A stretch of DNA of 6,707 bases from Candidatus Omnitrophota bacterium. Its GTDB lineage: Bacteria > Omnitrophota > Koll11 > VGKN01. Position numbers and translations under genes: made by a program. This document shows, piece after piece, positions 1 through 5,436 of this stretch. The stretch lies in assembly GCA_016867055.1 (NCBI GenBank), contig VGKN01000088.1, positions 1 through 6,707 on the forward strand. Reading direction: 5' to 3'. The notes below the pieces were generated by a model, which made no database searches, had not been told where the DNA came from, and worked only from the letters and a program-made list of their open reading frames with translations. Each line of letters begins with the position of its first letter. Positions within the stretch are counted from its first letter, which is position 1.

Positions 1-298
1 AAATAAATTTTACAAATTTTATAATCTTTTTTTGAAAATCAGAACTGAATTGCATTCCTCCGTAACAACTTGCATTCATCAGCACATTGTATCTGATATT
101 ATAATTATGAGCTAATTTAATTTGTCTGGCGATTTCTTTCTCATCGATATATCTGGTTATCCTTCTTGCTGTTGCACAGATATAGGGCGGAGCCGGAGCA
201 AATACCTCATAGATTTCACTCCCAAATTCAGAGAGTATTGCCTCTATATTCCCCGGCTGGCCATTAAGTCCAACGCGGAATCTTATTTTATTTGCCAT
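1..298 (-). CDS. U32-family peptidase-like protein, C-terminus cut off by window edge
   Basis: The frame opens at an ATG (298-296) and stays open for 99 codons to the left edge, so only the N-terminus is visible. Visible landmarks are MANKIRFRVGLNG at the start, EVFAPAPP near residues 31-38, ARQIKLAH near 57-64, and YNVLMNASCYGG at 70-81. The arrangement of an early beta-strand, a helix, an E-V-Y/F-A strand, then N-x-L-x-N-A-S-C resembles the N-terminal half of U32-type TIM-barrel proteins as I remember them. Known U32 relatives act as collagenase-like proteases or, more often, in RNA or cofactor hydroxylation. The cluster of Cys that would help decide lies further downstream, outside the window. 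The start follows the permease stop by one base (TGA-T-ATG) with no good Shine-Dalgarno, so translation is probably coupled to the transporter genes. The family call is moderately sure; the reaction is unknown. Confidence 0.6.
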   Translation of the reverse strand, partial: MANKIRFRVGLNGQPGNIEAILSEFGSEIYEVFAPAPPYICATARRITRYIDEKEIARQIKLAHNYNIRYNVLMNASCYGGMQFSSDFQKKIIKFVKFI

Positions 299-299
299 A

Positions 300-1079
300 T
301 CAAATGATAAACTCTGCAGATTTTTGCCAACTATAAAGAGATTCAATCAGGCATATTGCCAGAAACAATCCTACTCCCATAATGCTCAAGATAATAAGGC
401 AGGCAAATACTTGTGCTGTCTCCAGATTTGCATTAGAAATCATTATAATGTAACCCAATCCCCTATCCGCACCCACAAATTCTCCTACAATTGCTCCAAT
501 GACGCTTAAGCTTATAGAAACCTTAAGGCCAGCAAAAACATAGGGCAGAGAGGAAGGAATTCTGATTTTATTCAGTATCTGCCTTTTGGTTGCTGAAAGT
601 GAATACATCAAATCCGCCAATTCCATATCGATAGATTTAAGCCCCTTGACCGTATTAATTATTATAGGAAAAAAAGCAACCAAGGCAGTAACGACTATTT
701 TTGGTAGTAATCCGTAACCGAACCAGATTAAAAATAAAGGGGCAATGGCAATTTTAGGAGTAACCTGAGTAAATATAAGCAGGGGATAAATAACTTTCTC
801 CATTATCTTTGAGTATAAAATTCCCAAAGAAATTATAAATGCAATTAGCATACCCAACGCAAAACCAGTCAATATCTCAATAAGCGTTATCAAGGAATGC
901 CTTATTAAATATTGCTTCTTTTGAATAATCTCTGAGATTATTTCTAAAGGAGAAGGTAATATATATCCGGGGATCTTTAAGATATCTACTAACCACTGCC
1001 AGAGTAATAATAAGAAAATCAAGGTAAGAAGCGAGGGAAGATGTTTTTTAATCAATGATAGCGAAATCTTAGCGATCAT
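300..1079 (-). CDS. NitT/TauT-type ABC transporter permease
   Basis: This 259-residue protein is an inner-membrane permease of the binding-protein-dependent family that includes SsuC, TauC and ThiX-like proteins. It has about six hydrophobic segments, near residues 15-32, 68-90, 95-120, 126-145, 183-205 and 225-246. The segment TPKIAIAPLFLIWFGYG (107-123) is characteristic of the NitT/TauT class. The cytoplasmic coupling (EAA) loop spans about 154-187 and ends IPSSLPYVFAGLK; the usual Gly of the S-L-G-A-S core is Ser162 here. The ATG lies inside the end of the ATPase gene with an 11-base overlap, so the two are translationally coupled and should form one transporter. Family members import small molecules such as sulfonates, nitrate, thiamine precursors or riboflavin. 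Nothing here identifies the substrate, and no solute-binding protein is in the window. Confidence 0.9.
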   Translation of the reverse strand: MIAKISLSLIKKHLPSLLTLIFLLLLWQWLVDILKIPGYILPSPLEIISEIIQKKQYLIRHSLITLIEILTGFALGMLIAFIISLGILYSKIMEKVIYPLLIFTQVTPKIAIAPLFLIWFGYGLLPKIVVTALVAFFPIIINTVKGLKSIDMELADLMYSLSATKRQILNKIRIPSSLPYVFAGLKVSISLSVIGAIVGEFVGADRGLGYIIMISNANLETAQVFACLIILSIMGVGLFLAICLIESLYSWQKSAEFII

Positions 1080-1848
1080 TATCTAATAATCTGTGAGCTT
1101 CTTTGGCTATACTTAGAAATTCTTCAGTATATCTTGAGCTTGTTTTCCTTGGCCTTGGTAAATTAACTTCTAAGATACTGACAATTTTTCCTGGTCTCTT
1201 TGAGAGTACAACAATCCTATCGGATAAGAGTACAGCTTCACGAATGCTGTGTGTCACAAATATAACAGTGTGCTTCATATTCTCCCAAACCCGCAGCAAT
1301 TCCAAATTCAATCTGTCCCTGGTAATCTCATCCAATGCTCCAAAAGGTTCATCCATCAATAATATAGAAGGATTAAAAATTAAAGCCCGGGCTATGGCTA
1401 CCCTTTGCTGCATCCCTCCTGAGAGTTCATGGGGATGGTTGTCTTTAAAACCAGAAAGACCTACTAGCTCCAACATCTTCATAATGCGATTGTCTATTTC
1501 TCCTCGGGAGGAAGGATTGATACCGATGATCTCTAGGGGAAGGTAAACATTCCCCCAAACTGTCCGCCACGGCAAAAGAGCAGGATTTTGAAAAACAAAA
1601 CCTATCTCTCTATTTTTTCTGATCACCTCTACTGATTTTCCTTTAATTTGAACCTTTCCATTAGATGGATTGATTAAACCACCAATGACTTTTAATAGAG
1701 TGGTCTTACCACAGCCAGATGGCCCGAGAATGCTCACGAATTCATTATCGCGGACAGAAAGGTTGATATCACACAAAGCTTCGATACGGCCAGTCTTAGT
1801 TTTGTAGGTGACGCAAGCTTGCTTTACCTTAATACAATTATCATCCAT
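1069..1848 (-). CDS. NitT/TauT-type ABC transporter ATP-binding protein
   Basis: This 259-residue cytoplasmic ATPase powers the neighbouring permease. All nucleotide-binding motifs are intact: Walker A GPSGCGKT (42-49), Q-loop Gln87 in FQNPALLPWRTV, signature LSGGMQQ (142-148), Walker B ILLMDE (162-167), D-loop ALD (171-173) and H-loop His200 in FVTHS. The LPWRTV segment after the Q-loop and MDEPFGALDEITR are typical of SsuB/TauB/NrtD-like subunits. Length is normal for the family. It begins 27 bases after the outer-membrane barrel gene and its last 11 bases overlap the permease gene, so a shared transcript is likely. No Shine-Dalgarno precedes the ATG. A TATAAT hexamer lies two bases upstream of the start, at 1856-1851, but with this AT-richness it may be chance. 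The substrate cannot be told from the ATPase. Confidence 0.93.
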   Translation of the reverse strand: MDDNCIKVKQACVTYKTKTGRIEALCDINLSVRDNEFVSILGPSGCGKTTLLKVIGGLINPSNGKVQIKGKSVEVIRKNREIGFVFQNPALLPWRTVWGNVYLPLEIIGINPSSRGEIDNRIMKMLELVGLSGFKDNHPHELSGGMQQRVAIARALIFNPSILLMDEPFGALDEITRDRLNLELLRVWENMKHTVIFVTHSIREAVLLSDRIVVLSKRPGKIVSILEVNLPRPRKTSSRYTEEFLSIAKEAHRLLDNDR

Positions 1849-1875
1849 ATATTATATTTTAAGCAAAAAACTAAA

Positions 1876-3180
1876 TTAGAATTTATAATTAAGGCTCATC
1901 TTATAAACCTCGTATGTCTTATCAGCACCCCCCTGATAATAGTCTCTCCATTCCTTGCGAAGGTCAAAGGCAAGGGAGAGACCCGGAGAAATTGCCTTTT
2001 CTAAACCTAGAGTATAAACCCAGCGCTTAGAATCTGAAATGGGGCTAGAAGAGAATTCCTTTCTTCGAAAAGAAAATCCTGATGTAACCTTAAGGTTCTT
2101 TTTCTTTTCATAGGTTAAAGAAAGTGTCTCAGCTATCCATTTATAATTGCTCGGGTCAGACACAATAAAATCTCCTTCTTTATACTCAAACCCGAGTTCA
2201 TAATACAAAACCCGAACCTTATCGTCAATTTGCGTGTAACGGGTCGTATTATTCAACTTTAATTGATGGTAACTCTTATTAAAATTGTCATATTTTCGAT
2301 AAATGTATTTATGGACAAATGAGTTGCTTAGCCTTGAGGCAATGGGGAAATCTACCTTTGTTATAAAACGCTCATATTTATAATCACGTATATCTTCCCT
2401 CACTTCTTCTTCTCTCGTTTCAGTCTTTCCATTCTCAAATCTAAAAGAAACTAGGCTTAAATATTTAAGGCCCGGTTTAAAATCAAAACCGACCATTTTT
2501 TCTGGTTCGGTCCGGTCATCGCCATTCTTTCTCTCTGCATATTGAATTTTATAACCCGTATAAATATCGAGCTTATTATCCAGTATTTTCTTTCTAAGTT
2601 GTATTTGATTAAAAATTTTATTCTCATTGTTAATAGAATTACGAGCATAATCAAAGCTATTTATGCCTGTATCATAATCTATCTGCCAATTCTTATTACT
2701 TCCTATATAGGAAACACCTAGACTAAATTTGTTTTGTTCATAATCGTTATTATCGGCGCCGGAGATAGTATGAACGTAATTCTTAAGCTTAAACATATAG
2801 CTTGTGCGTAACTCTTGTGGCATTAAAAAACATTCGGATTCCCCTAACCTGTATGTAGCAGAAACAGTGGTTTGAGTAAATTTATTATCAAACAAATCAT
2901 TTTTATCGTAATTTCTTCTTTCTAAAAGTTGGCTTATAGTATAGCTTAACTTCGGACTGGCCTTCTGGTTGAAAGAAACAGAATGCCTTAGGTATCTAAT
3001 ATCATCCAAAATATCTGTGTCCTCGTAACCAAAAAGATCTGTAATCTTTTCTCCCACCTCAAAAAATGTAGTGAGTTTTGAATTTTTTTCTTTTTTCTCA
3101 TCTGCTGCATAAACAAAAGCTAAGGACATAAACATGTATATTGTAATAAACACAACCCCCAACAAAAAAGTTTTTTTCAT
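1876..3180 (-). CDS. putative outer-membrane beta-barrel protein
   Basis: This 434-residue protein begins with a Sec signal peptide: MKK, a hydrophobic core at about residues 5-23, and a likely cleavage after VYA (25) or YAA (26). A short charged Lys/Glu linker follows. The rest is a series of amphipathic strands with alternating polar and hydrophobic or aromatic residues, joined by short charged turns (for example TVSATYRLG, NKFSLGVSYIG, KLDIYTGYKIQYAE, YHQLKLNNTTRYTQ, RWVYTLGLEKAI). The last strand is KMSLNYKF, ending in Phe, the usual signal for assembly by the BAM machinery. I count roughly sixteen possible strands, suggesting a porin-sized barrel. I cannot match it to a named porin family. 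The start is well supported by AGGGAG six bases upstream. Its position 27 bases before a NitT/TauT transporter suggests, but does not prove, that it admits that transporter's substrate. Confidence 0.8.
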   Translation of the reverse strand: MKKTFLLGVVFITIYMFMSLAFVYAADEKKEKNSKLTTFFEVGEKITDLFGYEDTDILDDIRYLRHSVSFNQKASPKLSYTISQLLERRNYDKNDLFDNKFTQTTVSATYRLGESECFLMPQELRTSYMFKLKNYVHTISGADNNDYEQNKFSLGVSYIGSNKNWQIDYDTGINSFDYARNSINNENKIFNQIQLRKKILDNKLDIYTGYKIQYAERKNGDDRTEPEKMVGFDFKPGLKYLSLVSFRFENGKTETREEEVREDIRDYKYERFITKVDFPIASRLSNSFVHKYIYRKYDNFNKSYHQLKLNNTTRYTQIDDKVRVLYYELGFEYKEGDFIVSDPSNYKWIAETLSLTYEKKKNLKVTSGFSFRRKEFSSSPISDSKRWVYTLGLEKAISPGLSLAFDLRKEWRDYYQGGADKTYEVYKMSLNYKF

Positions 3181-3186
3181 TTTACG

Positions 3187-3192
3187 CTCCCT
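3187..3192 (-). promoter_or_regulatory. ribosome binding site of the beta-barrel gene
   Basis: AGGGAG lies six bases upstream of the ATG at 3180, a standard spacing. No ATG, GTG or TTG codon occurs in this frame between the ATG and the upstream in-frame stop (TAA at 3225-3223), so this fixes the start. Confidence 0.75.
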
Positions 3193-3233
3193 TTTTTTCT
3201 CTGAAAATTTTAAAACAATATTTTATTACTTCC

Positions 3234-3243
3234 TCACCTCCTT
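3234..3243 (-). promoter_or_regulatory. orphan full-length Shine-Dalgarno-like sequence in the leader
   Basis: The minus strand reads AAGGAGGTGA, a ten-base complement to the usual 3' end of 16S rRNA. It lies 53 bases upstream of the barrel gene ATG. No usable start codon follows at normal spacing: the only downstream TTG opens a two-codon frame, and the GTG inside the motif gives three codons. It could be a ribosome standby site, a relic of a lost gene, or chance. The sequence is certain; the role is not. Confidence 0.4.
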
Positions 3244-3265
3244 TTAGGTATGTCTTTGTTTATTC

Positions 3266-3293
3266 AGTATACATATTTTTTACTCAAAAGCAA
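3266..3293 (-). promoter_or_regulatory. possible sigma-70-type promoter for the beta-barrel operon
   Basis: On the minus strand TTGCTT (3293-3288) is followed after 16 bases by TATACT (3271-3266). Transcription would begin near 3259, giving a leader of about 80 bases that includes both Shine-Dalgarno-like sequences. The -10 matches well and the -35 only partly. In AT-rich DNA such matches arise by chance, so this is a modest call. Confidence 0.35.
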
Positions 3294-3302
3294 GCTTTTT
3301 TC

Positions 3303-3335
3303 TTTAAGATATGTAATTTAATTACACACCTTAAA
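3303..3335. repeat. 33-bp near-perfect palindrome, candidate operator between divergent genes
   Basis: Two 16-base arms flank a single central base at 3319. Outer blocks TTTAAG (3303-3308) and CTTAAA (3330-3335) and inner blocks GTAATT (3313-3318) and AATTAC (3320-3325) pair exactly. The four bases between blocks pair at two of four positions, so 14 of 16 arm positions match. In RNA from the minus strand the two mismatches become G-U wobbles. The element lies just upstream of the candidate -35 boxes of both divergent promoters, a position suited to a dimeric regulator acting on either or both genes. Confidence 0.6.
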
Positions 3336-3345
3336 ATAACTAATT

Positions 3346-3375
3346 TTGTATTTTATAAGTACAGTGAAATATAAA
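3346..3375 (+). promoter_or_regulatory. possible promoter for the small putative regulator gene
   Basis: TTGTAT (3346-3351) is followed after 18 bases by TATAAA (3370-3375). Transcription would begin near 3382, about 77 bases before the preferred start codon. An inverted repeat with 8-bp arms (ATTTTATA 3350-3357, TATAAAAT 3370-3377, 12-base spacer) overlaps the same stretch and could be a second protein-binding site or plain AT-richness. Confidence 0.25.
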
Positions 3376-3458
3376 ATTAAACAACTATTGTGAGTTATAA
3401 AATAAGAGGTTGTCAAATCAGGAGAATTATGCTATTATTAAAAACACTGGAGACAGAT

Positions 3459-3803
3459 ATGTACAAGAGATTTCAAGTTCTTCTCACAGATTGGCAGGAG
3501 GCGTATCTTAGATATGTCAGTGAAAAGCACGATTACAGTTTTACTGAAATACTTAGAGTTTTTTTGTCATTGGGTTTTCTTTATACCATTCCTCTCCTCT
3601 CGCCAGAATATAGACCTCGGGTAACTAAAAAACAGCTTTCAAAAATGACAAAAAATGTAGCAAGGCTTGCAAGCACAGAAGCAGAGAGATATAAATTCAT
3701 ATCCACAGTCTATTTTGAGGCAAGAAAAGCAATAGAATATAGGTTAAGCAGAGTTAAAAAACAAGCACAGTTAAAAAAACGGAAAAAAAGACTTAAATAT
3801 TAA
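3459..3803 (+). CDS. small basic protein with ribbon-helix-helix-like N-terminus, possible DNA-binding regulator
   Basis: From the preferred start this is a 114-residue protein that I do not recognise as a named family. The N-terminus fits a ribbon-helix-helix layout: a strand KRFQVLL (3-9), a first helix TDWQEAYLRYVSEKH (10-24), then SFTEILRVFLSLGFL (27-41), where Ser caps the second helix. The middle is polar and helical, and the end is strongly basic (KKQAQLKKRKKRLKY), which would suit nucleic acid binding. Three in-frame starts exist: GTG 3390 (no ribosome site, 137 residues), ATG 3429 (AGGAG only four bases away, 124 residues) and ATG 3459 (GGAG at 3449-3452, six bases away). I prefer 3459 because of spacing and because these domains usually begin at the strand. 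It is divergent from the barrel gene, with a long palindrome between them, so control of that operon or of itself is a fair inference. It could instead be an uncharacterised non-regulatory protein. Confidence 0.65.
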   Translation: MYKRFQVLLTDWQEAYLRYVSEKHDYSFTEILRVFLSLGFLYTIPLLSPEYRPRVTKKQLSKMTKNVARLASTEAERYKFISTVYFEARKAIEYRLSRVKKQAQLKKRKKRLKY

Positions 3804-3855
3804 AACAATTTCCTTACACCCTCCCTCAATTTTCCGAAACAGATAATTCCATTTT

Positions 3856-4662
3856 TTAATAGTAAGTTAATAGGCCTTTAACCTTTGACTTTTTGATAGA
3901 AAAATTTAATAATAATATACCTGTTGGCATAATAATTAATAAGAATAATATTAATATAAAAATATCCTTGGCTATCGACGAGAGGGAATAATTATGAAAG
4001 ATAATGGACCGTATGCTCCTTACCGAATATGTTATTGGCAACCACCTAGATACACCTTGCATCCATAACGGTAGGTAATTAATGGAGATATATATTCCCG
4101 AAAATATACGAAAGCAATTGTTTACGATGGACCCCAGATGGCCAATCTCTTTGAAAATAATAATGAGAGCACAGAAGATGATACTTATACCAAAAAAGAC
4201 TGCCAGGGAAAAAAATGATAAAGTAATTAATAATACTGTATCTAATAAATTTAAAGATATCTTAAGATAAAATATGCCAAAAATAAGAAAAGGCAAAGTA
4301 AATATAATGGTTAGCAGTAGGTTCCACAGATATATTGAGAAAAGCACAGTTAAAAGGTTAGTGGGAGTAACGAGGATAGTTTCCAATATACCCATATTCC
4401 TTTCATGTTTTATCTGCTCGTTCATATAGGAAATAGGTGCCACCAGATACATAGAGATTATAATTCCGCTAACGGCAAAAGGGAAATAATTCATAACCCT
4501 AAATTCACCAAATTGCACTCCTTGATTAGCAAAGACAATTTTGGCGATTAGTAAAAATGTAACCGTAGGCACACATATCCCTATTAGATTAGACATCTTA
4601 TAATTGGACAGATTTAAGATTTCCTTTCTGGCTAAAGAAAATATTTTATTATAAAGAGCCAT
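3856..4662 (-). CDS. ABC-2 type transporter permease
   Basis: This 268-residue inner-membrane protein has about six hydrophobic segments, near residues 25-45, 57-80, 104-132, 137-166, 176-196 and 232-254. The layout matches the ABC-2 membrane family. A soluble loop ERNMGILETILVTPTN (87-102) follows the second membrane segment, and FSGIYISINYLPLWMQ (187-202) sits late in the protein; both resemble conserved stretches of drug, polysaccharide and lipid exporters. The N-terminal amphipathic stretch LYNKIFSLARKEI (3-15) is also usual. The ATG overlaps the end of the ATPase gene by 14 bases and has no separate ribosome site, implying coupled translation and a 1:1 complex. Most family members export their substrate. 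The substrate is unknown, though the aminotransferase-like gene upstream hints at an amino compound. The gene converges on the small rightward gene, leaving 52 bases without a clear terminator hairpin. Confidence 0.88.
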   Translation of the reverse strand: MALYNKIFSLARKEILNLSNYKMSNLIGICVPTVTFLLIAKIVFANQGVQFGEFRVMNYFPFAVSGIIISMYLVAPISYMNEQIKHERNMGILETILVTPTNLLTVLFSIYLWNLLLTIIFTLPFLIFGIFYLKISLNLLDTVLLITLSFFSLAVFFGISIIFCALIIIFKEIGHLGSIVNNCFRIFSGIYISINYLPLWMQGVSRWLPITYSVRSIRSIIFHNYSLSSIAKDIFILILFLLIIMPTGILLLNFSIKKSKVKGLLTYY

Positions 4663-5383
4663 ATTTATTGATTATTTTATTTTTTAGATTATCAAATAGA
4701 TCGCAGGCAACTATCCTTCCTTTTTCAAGTAAAGCTACTTTTACTCCCAAGGCTTCTACCTCACGCGGGTCAATGGTAGTAAAGACAACTGTCTTATTTC
4801 TTTTAAGTATATCTTTGATGATTTTTCTCAAATACAGAGCGCTTTCATAATCTAAATTTTTCATTGGTTCATCCATCAAAAGTATCTCTGGATCGTGCAA
4901 CAGACCCCTGGCAATAGCAAGCCTTTGTCTCATTCCTGTAGAGTAACTGTAAAAGCGTCTGTCAATATACTCATCCATTTTCAAAAATTCAGTCAATTCT
5001 TCTATTCTTCTGGATGCCTCTTTAGAAAACAGATTATATAGAGAAGCAAAATACCTAAGATTTTCCCTACCGCTTATGCCCCAACAAAAATTCCTTTCAT
5101 CATTTCCTATTAGGCCGATGTATTTTTTTATTCTTTCTCCGGCATGTGTTACCTCGTAGCCTTTAATAATTATTTTGCCCTTCGTAGGTATAATGAGGCC
5201 ACAAAGCATTTTAATCAATGTGCTTTTGCCGCTTCCATTCGATCCCAGAAAAGAAAAAATTTCTCCGGAATTTACTTGAAAACTTATATTATCGATAGCA
5301 GAAATTATATTTCGGACATGCCTGTGATATGAAGGAATACGGAACTCTTTGGTTAAATTTGTCACCTCAATGATATTGTGCAT
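4649..5383 (-). CDS. ABC-2 type transporter ATP-binding protein with altered H-loop
   Basis: This 244-residue ATPase is the partner of the overlapping ABC-2 permease. Walker A is GSNGSGKST (47-55), the signature is YSTGMRQR (147-154), Walker B is ILLMDE (167-172) and the D-loop is NLD (176-178). Two switch elements differ from textbook ATPases. The Q-loop region reads LIGNDERNFCWGISGRENL (91-109) without Gln; a D-E-R version occurs, as I recall, in a branch of ABC-2 ATPases. The H-loop reads FTTIDPREVEAL (201-212), with Ile204 where His normally follows S/T-T. The frame is otherwise intact and of normal length, so this is not an obvious pseudogene. The ATG at 5383 is fixed by an in-frame TAA two codons upstream; the ribosome site is weak (AAG). 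The gene follows the aminotransferase-like gene after 53 bases on the same strand, so co-transcription is likely. Confidence 0.88.
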   Translation of the reverse strand: MHNIIEVTNLTKEFRIPSYHRHVRNIISAIDNISFQVNSGEIFSFLGSNGSGKSTLIKMLCGLIIPTKGKIIIKGYEVTHAGERIKKYIGLIGNDERNFCWGISGRENLRYFASLYNLFSKEASRRIEELTEFLKMDEYIDRRFYSYSTGMRQRLAIARGLLHDPEILLMDEPMKNLDYESALYLRKIIKDILKRNKTVVFTTIDPREVEALGVKVALLEKGRIVACDLFDNLKNKIINKYGSL

Positions 5384-5436
5384 TTCTTAGTTTTTGATAT
5401 TGCACCCTAGCATCCATATTTCAGCTATAATTTACT

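Noticed and set aside
122..509. Two short rightward open frames at the left end
   Set aside because: They are antisense to the U32-like and permease genes and have no protein-like features.
1103..1546. 147-codon rightward open frame
   Set aside because: It is antisense to the intact NitT/TauT ATPase gene, and its translation shows no domain; the minus-strand frame carries every ABC motif.
2457..2654. 65-codon leftward open frame inside the barrel gene
   Set aside because: It is in an alternative frame of the same strand within a well-supported gene, with no ribosome site seen.
3286..3299. Short inverted repeat AAAAGC-AA-GCTTTT followed by Ts
   Set aside because: The stem is AT-rich with a loop too small for a stable hairpin, and no rightward gene ends upstream of it, so it is not called a terminator.
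3804..3855. Gap between convergent genes, expected to hold a terminator
   Set aside because: I find no GC-rich stem with a T-run on either strand, only T-rich patches and a near-repeat of CAATTTCC.
5371..5402. Direct repeat TGATATTG around the ABC-2 ATPase start (5371-5378 and 5395-5402)
   Set aside because: Eight AT-rich bases repeated once are likely by chance and do not coincide with promoter elements.
5384..5436. Possible promoter or small leader frame in the 53-base gap before the ABC-2 ATPase gene
   Set aside because: There is no convincing -35/-10 pair, and the 16-codon frame there has no ribosome site.
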